From: Mytilus galloprovincialis | Taxonomy: Eukaryota; Mollusca; Bivalvia; Mytilida; Mytilidae | DNA length: 64,000 nucleotides | Direction: 5' to 3' | NCBI RefSeq assembly: GCF_965363235.1 | Contig: NC_134843.1 | Span: forward strand, 51,021,535-51,085,534 | Part shown: piece after piece, positions 35,540 to 47,240 of the stretch | How the letters are laid out: every line of letters begins with the position of its first letter | How positions within the stretch are numbered: position 1 is the first letter of the stretch | Notes under the pieces: generated by a model | The model's database searches: none | Told to the model about the DNA's origin: nothing | Seen by the model: only the letters and a program-made list of their open reading frames with translations | Made by a program: the position numbers and the translations under genes

Positions 35540-36000
35540 TTATTTTGACTGTTTTTCCACGCAGTTGTTGTAATATCCTAACTGTCTTCACCTTTGGAAT
35601 TTTAGAGTTTAGCCAGTTCATATCGCAAATAACTGTTTTTATTTTTGCATATCTATGCAGTCTTTGCGTCGTGTTTGGAAATTTTAAAATTGTACCAGTG
35701 TTCGCTAAAACGGTTATTTGGTATAAATTCAAGATTGTGATAGTGTTATAATTAGGATAGATTGACATGATTCATTTTACATCGTGGTCATACTGAAGAC
35801 GGATATCTGTTATCCGAAATGTCTAAAATATCTATAGTTACATTTGTTCATTTTATTGTAATTTTTTGGTGATGCTGTACCCTTTTAGACTGGTTATCTA
35901 TTATATTTTGTAGTGTACTGTATCATATTTATATGATCCATCGCCCTTTAAGATTTATCATTGGCTATTTATTCAGTCATTTTACATAATATATAATATA
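35540..36000 (+). repeat. PLE 3' region without a TIR transposon (PLE 4)
   Basis: Matches 24770-25134 plus 26075-26150, for example 'tgtttggaaattttaaaatt' and 'ttatattttgtagtgtac'. It is uninterrupted where the 940-bp TIR transposon sits in PLE 1. It contains a hammerhead-like motif at 35788-35827. No GIY-YIG frame is seen upstream. It lies in the D8-D9 intron. Confidence 0.75.
35788..35827 (+). ncRNA. Hammerhead-like motif in PLE 4
   Basis: Core 'ctgaaga' at 35793-35799, stem II ggata/tatcc with loop tctgt (one unpaired C before it), 'gaaa' and 'tgtc'. Stem I is poor (two pairs only). Homologous to 25020-25059. Probably inactive or weak. Confidence 0.4.
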
Positions 36001-36588
36001 TAATACATATGCAGGGCTGTAAGTGACAACTTGGTTTTGAAAAAAAGAGACCCTACAATTGTATCAATGGACACCGGTATCAGTCCTGTCAACGTATATT
36101 TGTTCCTTATAATTTTTGTTCCTGAAGGAAACAATATTATAATAATATTTGTTCTGCGGAAATTATGTCATGGAATATTTTTTCCTTCTGTATTATATTT
36201 GTTCCACATATATTAGGAACTTATCTTATATGTTGACGAGTATAACACATGTTCCTATTATGCTGAAGTTTAGTTTACACCTGATTGATTATTATATAAG
36301 TCAAATCAGATTTTAAATGCTGATTATATTCTAAACCAAAACAGATTAAATGCTAATTATTTGATTATTATGTAAAATGAAAAGTGTTAATATGAGTTAG
36401 ACATATTCACATGTACGTAACACCACCTGAATATATACTAAAACATGAAGGCTGATGAGTATAAGAAAATATGTTTTTAAATGATGGGACATATGTTGAA
36501 GGTTAGTAAATAATGTTTATTATAACAAGTTCAGCTGTGAAATATAAATGTTAATTCTAATGAGAAAAGTATCGTTTAAAGGTCAAAT

Positions 36589-36873
36589 ATGCATAAAACA
36601 TTTACTAAATTTTATCATCGGTATAAGGACATCATTCGTAAATATAGCTCAACACGCAGACTTCTTATACGTTCAGATATTTCACATCCAATTTTTTATG
36701 GAAATATTCTTAATAAAGCACAAAGGTGTCAGCATTCACCTCAAAAACTAACAAAACCTTTGAATAGACTTATTAAGAAGGAATATAGTTACGATACTGT
36801 TGTCAGGTCATTAAAAATTGCATATTTTGGCGTTAATATTGATTCACTTATAGGGTCTTTGCATCGGAACTAA
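36589..36873 (+). other. Open frame of possible retroelement origin
   Basis: 94 codons, basic and tyrosine-rich, with phrases such as 'FTKFYHRYKDIIRKY' and 'SHPIFYGNILNKAQRC'. I have a vague recollection of similar phrases in bivalve retroelement-like proteins but cannot name the family. It has no splice context and no domain I can assign. It lies in an intron of the IgSF gene, on the opposite strand. Confidence 0.35.
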
Positions 36874-36999
36874 ACACATTTATTCAAAAACCAGTTGTTG
36901 GCATGACACGGGTTATGTTCTTCTCATATATGTTATGATGTTATGATACTAAACCCCTAACGGGAAGGATTGTGCCTGATGTTCATATGATGAAATCAT

Positions 37000-37515
37000 A
37001 ATCTTTCAGTCAGTTTAATTGAAGTCTGGAGCTGGCATGTCAGTTAACTGCTAGTAGTCTGTTGTTATTTATGTATTATTGTCATTTTGTTTATTTTCTT
37101 TGGTTACATCTTCTGACATCAGATTCGGACTTCTCTTGAACTGAATTTTAATGTGCGTATTGTTATGCGTTTACTTTTCTACATTGGCTAGAGGTATAGG
37201 GGGAGGATTGAGATCTCACAAACATGTTTAACCCCGCCGCATTTTTGCGCCTGTCACAAGTTATGATCCTCTGGCCTTTGTTAGTCTTGTATTATTTTAA
37301 TTTTAGTTTCTTGTGTACAATATGGAAATTAGTATGGCGTTCATTATCACTGAACTAGTATATATTTGTTTAGGGGCAAGCTGAAGGACTCCTCCGGGTG
37401 CGGGAATTTCTCGCTACATTGAAGACCTGTTGGTGACCGTCTGCTGTTGTCTTTTCTATGGTCGGGTTGTTGTCTCTTTGTCACATTCCCCATTTCCATT
37501 CTCAATTTTATACTA
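37000..37515 (+). repeat. Mussel repeat ('tttaaccccgccgcattt' family)
   Basis: Contains 'ggaggattgagatctcacaa', 'ggggcaagctgaaggactcc' and 'gtcacattccccatttccat'. Related copies lie at 17660-18120, 60365-60890, 15560-15665 and 4195-4335. Intronic. Confidence 0.7.
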
Positions 37516-37675
37516 GTAATTGTCGATAATTCAGAAATGATTATTCAATGTCTACAACATTGGGAACAATTATTCCCCATATTCATGATACCTGTTCTTA
37601 TAATAATTGTTAATACCAATTTACCATTTCGGCAGCAGTAATGGATAGAATATAATAATAATTTTGGGTCGGAAA

Positions 37676-37790
37676 AGATATTACATAATATTTTTTCCAA
37701 TCAGGAATACATATTACATAATACTTTTTCCAATCGGGAATAAATATTACATAATACTTTTCCTATCGGAATAATTATTACAAAAGATGT
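37676..37790. repeat. About 33-bp tandem repeat
   Basis: Three to four imperfect units of the type 'attacataatactttttcca' followed by 'atcgggaataaat'. It adjoins the MITE at 37887-38068, which shares the 'ggaataaatatta' phrase, so it may be derived from it. Confidence 0.65.
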
Positions 37791-37886
37791 TTTCCATTTT
37801 TTTATTAATTTTAACATGTTTAATGAATAATATGTCAAAATGATACAAGTCAAATTGTAACACCAGTCATGAGACAAAATTTCCAC

Positions 37887-38068
37887 CATAATATTTATTC
37901 CAAAGATAATTTATTATGTAATAAAACTTCCTTTTGGAATTTATTTTATGTGATAAAAATTCTAAGTCATTGGTCCTTTTATTATGCTGATGGAATAAAT
38001 ATCACATAACAATAATTCCAATTGGAACTTTTGTTATATAATACATTATCTTTGGAATAAATATTATG
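37887..38068. mobile_element. Short TIR element (MITE), 182 bp
   Basis: The ends 'cataatatttattccaaaga' and 'tctttggaataaatattatg' are perfect inverted repeats of at least 24 bp. Internal 'ttattatgtaataaaa' and 'ggaatttatttta' echo the ends. Non-coding and AT-rich. Confidence 0.8.
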
Positions 38069-38534
38069 ACGGAAATTATATTCTGTGACAGTTCAAGTCA
38101 GTCATATTAGGCATCAAAATTCCGCGAAAAAAAATTAATTGCAATATTGATACATTGAGCAAAGACAACATTAAAATATGTTCGGAAAATCCGGAAGCGT
38201 CATCTTAATTCGAAAACAATAGCTAGATTTGTATTTCTGTATCCAATGATGGTCCTCTTTATAACATAAAAAACCCACCTCTCATATGCAACTTTATCAT
38301 AACCTCATTTCAAAGTATGAAACATTTTCTCAAATCAAAACGACTAGGCGGCATAGAAATATACATAAGTTGTTTATAGAGAAATATTTAAGGTATGCAA
38401 TACGCCTAAATTGCATCACATGTAACATTGCACGTTTTGGTTACTGAAATGATCTCATATGAAGTCCTTTAATGTATATACTTTTTATAGCGAAAATGCA
38501 GTGCTTAAACACTATAATTATAATATGTACTCAC

Positions 38535-38819
38535 AGAGAACAAACAAATCAATTTCGCTGAATGCATTTACTAATTCCCCATCAATTACGTTAATGCCTT
38601 GACAACGATAAGATCCAGTATGTAGACAATTAGCTTTCGGGATTAAATAGTTGCTTTTGAAAACATGTTCATCTTTTTTTAAAACTGTGTTAGTGCTAGA
38701 CAATATCCAACTTATGTCTGGTACCGGGTAACCATTAACTTCACACAGAAAGTCAACAGATTGTCGTTCATCAACAGTATTACCGTTTAAAATTTCCAAT
38801 CTCAGTATCGTCGGTGAAT
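38535..38819 (-). CDS. IgSF receptor: exon D8, I-set-type Ig domain
   Basis: 285 bp, phase 1 to 1, donor '|gtgagt'. The domain has the B-strand cysteine in 'SVDFLCEVNGYPVPDISW', with the Trp 14 residues on, and the F-strand cysteine in 'HTGSYRCQGINV'. It ends 'SEIDLFVL', completed to 'LFVLCS' by D9. It is a duplicate of D6 (43747-44007) within a two-exon module. An extra Cys in 'PKANCLH' is unpaired in this domain. Confidence 0.9.
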
Positions 38820-39589
38820 CTATAATATGATATGAAAAATTACAGCTCGCACAAATATATTGTATATACACAATGAAAACTTTTCGTTAAAACCGAAACA
38901 CGTCAGGTTAGTAAAACGTATGTTAGAAGACAATACTTGTGATTGTATTCCTTTTACCTTATATTTCATATTTTACGAAGACATACATTCAAATGGTCTA
39001 TACAGTTCATGTATGTATACACATATTTTTTGGATGATATTCAAATTGCATATTTCGATCGTTTCCTTTTCAAGCGAATCAATGCAATCAATATGTTGAA
39101 AAAGACATGACGATGAGAGAGACTGAGCAGTACAACTGGGCGTTTCAACCCCAGTAAGCACCTTTTCCAACCAACAAACAAACAAAAAACCAAAAAAATG
39201 AGATACCAACGATAACGTACAATTGTTCACCATAAATACATTGTGTCTATTTTTCCATTATAATAATTACCATATCCGTTAATAAACAATGAAAATAGAC
39301 AAGAGACAACACATACACACACAGGCGCATACCCATTAGAAATTATAAAGAAATAGGAACACAAGAAATGGAACTTTACACGAGAGAAGGTAAAACTTGT
39401 CAAGTCGGTATAATTATTTTCTTCTGTTTCTAATGCCTTTGAAATTTAAGGTATAACTTAATTCATTTCACTTGATTGTGCGGTGTAAAATCTAAGACCA
39501 GTCCATCTATGGACAGATGTTTCGGGATGAACTCATGAATGAAGTGTCCAGTTATTCGTCACAAATAAAGGCAACAGTAGTATACCGCT

Positions 39590-40150
39590 GTTCAAAACTC
39601 ATAAATCCAGGGACAAAAAACAAAATCGGGGTAACAAACTAAAACCGAGGGAAACGCATTAAATATAAGAGGAGAACAACGACATAACACCGAAACGTAA
39701 CACACACAGAAACGGACCAAGCATCAGACAAAACACCACGAGAATAACAAATATAACATAAAAACCAAATACATGAATTTGGGATAGACAAGTACCATGC
39801 CACGTCTGATCTCAATATCTCAAAAATAAGAGAAAACACAAACGACTCAACGTTAAAATGCAACACACACAGAAACGAACAATAAATGGCCATCTCCCTG
39901 ACTTGGTACAGGACACTTTTAAAGGGGAATAAAAGTGGTGGGTTGAACCTGGTTTTGTGGCATGCCAAACCTCGCACTTTAATGGCAAAGTTAAATATAA
40001 CATTGAAATGACAACATAATATTACAGGACTACAATACAAATAAATAGGAGAACATATTAGACAAGGAAAAACATGATTAATAGATAACAAAAAGCATCA
40101 GGTTTAAAATTCAATACGCCAAAAACGCGCCTTGTCCACACAGGACTTAC
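39590..40150. repeat. Bivalve interspersed repeat ('gtataccgctgttcaaaact' family)
   Basis: Begins 'aaaggcaacagtagtatacc' and includes 'aggagaacaacgacataaca' and 'aagtaccatgccacg'. A shorter relative is at 48930-49060. The 150-codon minus frame here is a shadow of this repeat, not a gene. Confidence 0.7.
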
Positions 40151-40155
40151 AAGTG

Positions 40156-40642
40156 ACGCCCAGATATAAAAGATCGAAAGTGAAAAAAGTACAAAGTTGT
40201 ACAGCACTGGAGATAAAAAGTTGAAAAGGTTTCGCCAAATACGGCATTGTTTTTATGCCCGGGATAAGAACATTCTTATTATATAGAACAATTCATGCTA
40301 TTGCAAACAGTAAATTTTATCAAATGAATATGAAAGAGATATACATAAAGAAACTGAAGTATTAACTAATTACAGAAAACTAAACCCGAATACATAACGC
40401 CCAGATATAAAAGATCGAAAGTGAAAAAGGTACAAAGTTGTACAGCACTGAAGATCAAAAGTTGAAAAGGTTTTGCCAAATACGGCATTGCATGTTTTTA
40501 TGCCCGGGATAAGAACATCCTTATTATATAGAACAATTCATGCTATTGCAAACAGTAAATTTTAACAAATGAATATGAAAGAGATATACATAATGAAACT
40601 GAAGTATTAACTAATTACAGAAAACTAAACCCGAATACATAA
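40156..40642. repeat. 242-bp tandem duplication
   Basis: Two head-to-tail copies, 40156-40397 and about 40398-40642. Both begin 'cgcccagatataaaagatcg' and end 'ctaaacccgaatacataa', and they differ by a few substitutions and a 4-bp insertion. Intronic. Confidence 0.92.
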
Positions 40643-40649
40643 TGCTATT

Positions 40650-42000
40650 AAAGTTTAACACAGAATAGACACACCCGAATCAGTCCAGGCGTCAACGTAA
40701 TTACAAAAATGTGACGTCACATACGATGGCGAAAAGGTACAAACGTTATGCCACATTTGAATTTATGAAATTTAGAAACAGCATGACGTCACATATGAAA
40801 AACTATCAAAGTGAGATAGAATTAGGATTGATTTAAGATTATATCATAACTAAATACTGATAATTAATTTAAACAAAATGCATATTGCAATACTTATTAA
40901 TAGCAATTAACTGTAATATATATATGTCCATTTTGTTATGAATCCAACTTCAAACGTAAAAAATCGTACAAAATTTAATATAATTAATAAAGGCGGTGAT
41001 TAATTTTTCTATCCGTAACACCTAAATATAATAAAAAGACGTCAACACATTTGACAAAATCCGATGAGAATTACAAATCATACACTCAGTTAAATTGTAT
41101 ATCGGTTTTGTGACACTTAGGTGATTAGAAATCAACGGTCATCATCCTTATCACACACATCTTCGAGTTGACTGTTCTTATGCAAATTAAAATGTAAGCT
41201 CCGCCCGATTAGTTGAAAAGATATTGGTAATAGGTGCTTGTACATGTCGATTTTTCTTACGGGTTCATACTTTTTGAAGAAATAAAACTGATTTCAAGAT
41301 CTGAATCGACAATGCAGCATCCATACAATGACTCCCATTTTTCACGATTTATAAAATTAGGTTCCGCATTGATGGGGTGATCATGTTTATGAATTTAAAT
41401 TCTGACTAATAAGACCTTCATCGGACATGAAGCAGACATTTCGATTAATATAGAACGGAACAAAAATAGTAAAGACAAGAATTACGATTGTAGCAGGAAA
41501 CCTGAAATAGTACGGCAGCTTTGTGAAAAATTGTGCACATCCTGGTAAAAGCATGAAATATGGCAGAGACCTTCCTCAACTATTACTCTTTTATTTCAGA
41601 TAGGGAGGCATTTTTAAAAAATGTCTCACTTCCGGTTAAATCCAAAATGGCGAACATCGTACTTAAATCAGCCAAATATTAGAGGCCAGTGTGTGAAAAG
41701 GTGTTTTTATCATGCTGTTATAATAATATTTTGTACAAAGCTTTGTTATGTACTACTTTTGGATATATATTATTGATTAGATGTCTTTAAAAACCCTACA
41801 CTTCAGGTAAAATCCAACATGGCGGACAATGTACTAAAATAAGTTTTTTTTTAGGGAGGGCGAATGAAATGTGTTTTAACGTATCGCATTTTTTTAATTG
41901 AGTATATGTAAGTTGTAGATTATCTATCAAAACAGCGCCTAGGAATAAGGAATACATTCAAATCAATTGATAGCTATACATATTAAATTATTGTTTCTAT
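40650..42000. other. No recognised gene
   Basis: AT-rich intron of the IgSF gene. The phrase 'aaatccaaaatggcg' recurs as 'aaatccaacatggcgg' (41638 and 41811), hinting at another old repeat. Nothing coding is supportable. Confidence 0.4.
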
Positions 42001-42034
42001 ATTACAGGACAGCCTGATATACCCACACCTTCCC

Positions 42035-42205
42035 GTTTTAATGGTTTTACACTAGTAATTTTGGGGCCCTTTGTAGCTTGTTGTTCGGTGTGAGCCAAGG
42101 CTCCGTGTTGAAGGCCGTACATTGACCTATAATGGTTTACTTTTTTAAAAATTGTTTTTTGGATGGAGAGTTGTCTCATTGGCACTCACATCACATCTTC
42201 CTATA
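42035..42205 (-). repeat. Mussel interspersed repeat, diverged fragment
   Basis: Shows 'aaggccgtacattgacctat', 'gagttgtctcattggcactc' and 'cacatcttcctatatgta' on the plus strand. Diverged relative of 3833-4134. Intronic. Confidence 0.65.
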
Positions 42206-43016
42206 TGTATATATATCTATATACATTTTAGCACCGAATACATACAAAAGATCTTGTTGTATATGAACGAGACCGATTAAATTGAGTATTGAAAAAAACT
42301 AATTGACCATGGAATTATTTCTTTATATGTTGTATGCATACTACTGTTCCTATCCACAGTAACCTTTTGCAGATACACTTTAGTTCTTATTGTGACACTA
42401 CAAAATACACCAGCACTTCATATTGTCTAATTTATTACAACCTTACTTGTCAATGACTGTTGTCGATATTCTCTCATGAATAAGGTATTTTTCACACTAA
42501 GACATCTGCTTTTGACACCATTCGTATATACTATATATTATAAAAGTTAACAGCAAGATGTAAGCAAAATATATTGGGCCAATATCCAAAGAAATATCCA
42601 ACCAGTACGAATTAATATAAAATTATGTAACCTTTCTTTTAATTTTTTCATCCAATTTTAGTTTTGTTTTTGAAATGCGTGTCCATTTTATCGAAACGGA
42701 AAGTTCAAATGATTAAATAAAAAAATCAAACACACCAGACAAATAGGAAACAAATGTTATATTCCTGACTTGGAAATGGCCTTTCCTTGGTGGAACAGAC
42801 CTGCTTTTTAGCTAGCTAGACTTCTTCTAAGGCTACCATCTGGTGTTTATATATATATATATATATTTTTTTTATCTTTTTAGAAACAAGTTTCAAAATT
42901 GTTTAGATTTCAAATAAAAAACATAAAGCTGTTAAACTGTGAATTTAGGTAAAGCTTTAAAACGTAGTCAAGATGAGACGAATCAGCTCTGTATGCCTAT
43001 CACTGTAATTACTTAC

Positions 43017-43307
43017 GTTGTGGCAAGACCTCAAATGTGTGCTTTAGATCATTTTGAATTCCATTTGTTACTTTTAGAACGTACATTCCATACTGAGGTG
43101 TCTTCATATCAGTAATATAAATTGATGATACATGTTGATATATGCCAATTGTATTATTTGATCTCACTATTTCATTGGAACCATTTTTAATAAAAGTCCA
43201 AGATATTTTTGGCTGTGGGTAAGACAAAAATATCACATTTATTTCCAAAATACTATCATTGCCGACTGCAATTCTTGATTGTAGTGTAGCGACTGGTCTA
43301 GGTGAAC
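43017..43307 (-). CDS. IgSF receptor: exon D7, cysteine-less Ig-like domain
   Basis: 291 bp, phase 1 to 1, donor '|gtaagt'. The Ig pattern is 'FLSYPQPKISWTFIKNG' and 'MKTPQYGMYVLKVTNGIQN', but both canonical cysteines are missing (the B-strand site reads 'INVIFLSYP' and the F-strand site reads 'YVLKVTN'). It begins 'SPRPVATLQSRIAV' after 'LFVLC' from D6, parallel to D9's 'SARIDQRYQEE'. It is clearly a paralogue of D9. Confidence 0.88.
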
Positions 43308-43746
43308 CTAAAACAGTATACACATATCAAAGTTTGTTTGAGAAGGAACTTAAATGTCTAAATAAAACAGATACACGAAGCATTCATATTGCAATAGAAC
43401 AGTAAGTAACGGAAAGAATTTTATAAAATTAAAGCTAATCCGTAGTCGTTTACTTAATTTCAAAAAATAGAAAGTTACAATTAATTCTTTGTTGCATAGT
43501 ACTTTTATCATTATAAAGCTGCCAACAGAATTTAAATTGCTCATTGATAAAGAATACAATTGTCAAAACGGTTAAACTAGATTTTTCTGACGATATTTTG
43601 ATAAATTATTAATTTTGTCCGTTAGTTACTATCTTAATGTATTCTGTCTCGATATGAATAGATCAACAGCTAAATAGCAGCACCAGCAATATAACTTTAA
43701 AACACGTACTCATTATTACAAAGGCATCAACCAATTCAATACTTAC

Positions 43747-44007
43747 ACAATACAAACAGTTCTTTAGTTTGATTGGACTTTCCTATAGAATTCTCTGCTG
43801 CACATGTATAATTCCCAGTATCATTACACAAAGGAACCAACCCGTAAGTAATTGGATTTCCAGAACTTTGTTTCTCTTCGTCATTATAAAACAAGCGTCC
43901 ATTAGGCTTAGGAATACCATCAATTTCACAAGCAAGTCGTGTTTCTACATGTTCAGGAATTGTAAAATTTTCACCGTCGATAGTAAGGCCTTTAATTTCT
44001 GCACCAT
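43747..44007 (-). CDS. IgSF receptor: exon D6, I-set-type Ig domain
   Basis: 261 bp, phase 1 to 1, donor '|gtaagt'. It contains 'VETRLACEIDGIPKPNGRLF' and 'NDTGNYTCAAENSIGKSNQT', the two canonical cysteines and the D-x-G-x-Y-x-C corner. At the C-strand tryptophan position it has 'GRLFYNDEE' (Leu or Phe rather than Trp), a small departure from the I-set norm. It ends 'KELFVL', completed to Cys at the D7 junction. First half of the two-exon module with D7. Confidence 0.9.
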
Positions 44008-44908
44008 CTACGTTTTCAAAAATATAAATAAAGCAGCGTTTTATCACATGGATATTTAATTAATGTAGCCACATATAACCACTTATATATTTTAATATTT
44101 TAATATGTATTTTAATATTTTAAATGCATACAAAAAATTGAATAAATTAAAAATCAATTTAGTCTGTTGGGTAAATATGCCGACTACATGTATATAAAGA
44201 TTCCACTTCAAATACTCATTAAGATAGAATTCACCTAGTTCAATGTCTTTTAATCATTAACCTTTCTGCCAACAATCCCATATCACACACTATCAAAATT
44301 TTAAAAATCAAGGTTAGATAGGCGTACATAAATGTGTTTCTCTGAACTTCTTCCATCCATCACTTCAATCGAAAAGTGCATTTTCGACCTATTCTGAAAT
44401 GAAACTTAAAAAGGATACTCCGATGTGTCGTGTAGGTTAAACAACATGTAATTGTCATGATAAAGAACTTCACGACAGTTCGGGATCCGTTCCTAGATTT
44501 TTTAAGGGAAACGTTATGTTGCTTTCCAACATGATTATTTTCCCAGTCTCTATCCAAGTTTCTATTTCGCTAGTCTTATTTTGGACGACATTCTATGTGT
44601 ATACATGGCCGATTTATTCTCATCCTATACTTGAATTTAAAAAATACATACAACTGTATAATAAGCTATAACTTATAATCCTATGCTGAATAGTAGTTTT
44701 ACTGAGAACTAAATATTGATCCACACAAACATAAGCAAACAATGTGATACGGGTTTAGCTATGCGATAAAGGGTAAATTATAAAGACTGAAGAAGAGAAT
44801 CTTATTAAATATACCTCATTGTGTAATTAATACTAAATATTGGATAATGAATTATATAACGTAAAATTGAATCGAGTAATCTACATGAAACAATGCATAT
44901 AAACTTAC

Positions 44909-45181
44909 ATGTAACAATAACAGAAACATCCATAGATGTCATGCTGCTAACAATATTACTGATATTACATCTATAGAACCCAGTTTGGTTCCTTTTGATG
45001 GCAGGTAAACTTAAGTTATCGTAGGATACAAATTCGCCGGTATGTATGGTCCATGTTCCCACACAAGGGGGTTGACAGGTTGCAGTGCATGAAATACTAG
45101 TTTGTAAAGATTCGTTTTCCTTTATTTCATATTTCGTTTCGTTTGGAGAGAGTACAACACGAGATGGTCCATTATTTCTTA
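44909..45181 (-). CDS. IgSF receptor: exon D5, four-cysteine Ig domain
   Basis: 273 bp, phase 1 to 1, donor '|gtaagt'. It begins 'RNNGPSRVVLSPNETKYEI', with the B-strand region 'SCTATCQPPCVGTW' (C-x3-C-x3-C-x3-W) and the F-strand 'NQTGFYRCNISNIVSSM'. It is closely related to D3 and D4. The 3' splice site ('taccataaag') has a weak pyrimidine tract and lies 12 bp upstream of where D3 and D4 begin relative to the shared 'GP' start, so the acceptor is less certain than in the others. Confidence 0.82.
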
Positions 45182-46378
45182 CTTTATGGTATGTAAGTAG
45201 GCAAGACAATGGGTTCCGTGGATTCCTTACAAATCTTAATATATTGGTAACAGGAAGTTAGTTAACTTCTTTATTTCTTTTCTGTCGGTTGAGCGAACAA
45301 AGGTGGTTAGCTTTAGTTACAAAGAATACTGGGGACTCAATGGTTGAACGATTTGAGTAATTTGTCTACTGTATCACTTGTCCCTCAACACTGAGGTGGT
45401 CAGTTCGAACACCAAACGTGGCAGGTGCATTTGATCTCAATCTTAAATTGCTAGGATCGTCATTTTTTCTGGCAGGTGGTTGAAAGTTTTCTCAATGCAC
45501 CCAGGGTTCCCCAACAAACAAAAATGACAGAAATGATATAGCTAATAGATATGAAAGGGGTGTCAAACATCAGCAATCAATCATAAATTAACCATGTGTA
45601 GCATTCTTGAGTTAAGTGATTTTTCGTTGTTATTGTTTTTACTTTAGATTTTATTTATTAATTTTCTGGCTGAGACTAAGAGTAAAAAGAATTAAGAGGG
45701 TTGCGATCTAACATAATGGTTTAATACATCACATTTTTACGTTCCTGTCATAAAAAATGCTTACTCGTCTTTATAAGACATATCTGAAAATAATCTTCTG
45801 GATTTTATCGACTTCATGTTTATTGATATAACGTATACAAGTGAAAATATGAAGAACAATCTTGAGTGTTGACTTTTACCTCGAAAATAAAATGCACGTG
45901 AACTGTCCATTTCAGCATATTTATACTTTTTATTCAAATTAAGCACAGTTTATATAGTCGTAAAGGATGATTTCGGCAAATGATTTGCCAATGTTACAGA
46001 ATTGAAACCGTGATCACGTACATATGTAGACTAATGATTTTTTAGTAGTTCACCATATAATTTATTTATCTCTTTTCATTTTTTTCAAACATTGATAGTT
46101 TCAGAGGAAGCATTAACATAGTCACTCATGGTAACTCGAAAAAAAATTTTTTTTTACTTTTCTTTCAGACATGCACTTACATTTTTGGTATAAGGTATAA
46201 AAAACAAGGTTATACTGGGTTTTTGCCGAAAAATTCATGTTTAATTTGAGGAGGTATAGTGTTTTTCTGGTATTCTGGGTAAAATAATGGACAGCTCAGA
46301 AACAACTGCTGCGTTAAAAATGACCAAGTAACAAAACTATTAAATGATATTAGATATATTAGATACATATCTACTCAC

Positions 46379-46639
46379 AATGTACTATAACATCTATATC
46401 CGTGGACAACATGCTGCTGACTTTATTATTTGCATTGCAATTATATATCCCGGCTTGACTTCTATTGATGTTATGTAAACTTAACTCGTTAGACGGCAAA
46501 ATGTGTCCCTGTGGTCCTATCCAATTCAATATACATACTGGCTTACATTCCGCCGAGCAGTTTATTTTAGGAACATGCATTCCTTCAATTACGTTGTATT
46601 TTGTGGTATTCGGTGAAAGTGTTACTTTTTCTGGTCCAT
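46379..46639 (-). CDS. IgSF receptor: exon D4, four-cysteine Ig domain
   Basis: 261 bp, phase 1 to 1, between 'aataattccag' and '|gtgagt'. It reads 'GPEKVTLSPNTTKYNVIEG', then 'INCSAECKPVCILNW' (C-x3-C-x3-C-x3-W), and 'RSQAGIYNCNANNKVSSML' with the F-strand cysteine. It ends 'DIDVIVH'. The same length as D3 and D6. The coding exon extends 5' of its first Met, so a Met start at 46580 would be wrong. Confidence 0.9.
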
Positions 46640-46889
46640 CTGGAATTATTGTTTATTGTATCATCAAAGATAAAAAAAAAAAACACCGATTAAATACATG
46701 TATTTTGTTAAACTGACTTCAGTAAAGGAGACTTTAAATAATAAATGTTTGTTCATCACTTTGTTGAAAACTGTGTCTTTTTATTGATTAAGCTTTCTTC
46801 AAAGTACTTGTATGTATGCTTTGTCAGAATGTACTTACAATAGAAATTATGGGGAAAATGTATAGCAATAGTTATAATCTAGTTGGTTG

Positions 46890-47240
46890 AATGCTATGGA
46901 GTAACCGTTTCACAGATGAGATCAGATTTGTTCTTACATCGTAACTACAACCCCCTTCCCTTTGAATGAATGTGACCTACCAAATTAGACTATTTACCGG
47001 GTGAGGAACATGATGAGCAACACGAAGGAGGCCACATGTGGAGCAGGATCTGCTTACCCTTACGGAGCACCTGAAATTACCCCAAGTTTTTGGTGGGGTT
47101 CGTGTTGTTTAGTCTTTAGTTTTCTATGATGTGTCATGTGTTCTTTTATTTGTCTGTTTGTCTTTTTCATATACAGTCATGGCGTTGTCAGTTTATTTTC
47201 GGTCTATGAGTTTGACTGTCCCTCTTTCCGAAATTAGAAA
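46890..47240 (-). repeat. Mussel repeat, inverted partner of 51530-51900
   Basis: The reverse complement matches 51530-51900, for example 'gtaaccgtttcacagatgag', 'gtggagcaggatctgcttac' and 'catggcgttgtcagtttatt'. It lies between exons D4 and D3. Its partner lies upstream of exon D2, so the two copies form an inverted pair around D3 and D2. Confidence 0.75.

Noticed and set aside
35467..35768. Overlapping frames on both strands (94 and 80 codons)
   Set aside because: They lie in a PLE 3' region that is non-coding in its relative at 24770-25134.
39639..40091. 150-codon hydrophobic minus-strand frame
   Set aside because: Lies wholly within a dispersed bivalve repeat; composition reflects the antisense of an A-rich repeat, with no splice or domain evidence.
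44360..44557. 65-codon minus-strand frame between D5 and D6
   Set aside because: No Ig pattern, no splice sites in phase; probably intronic chance frame.
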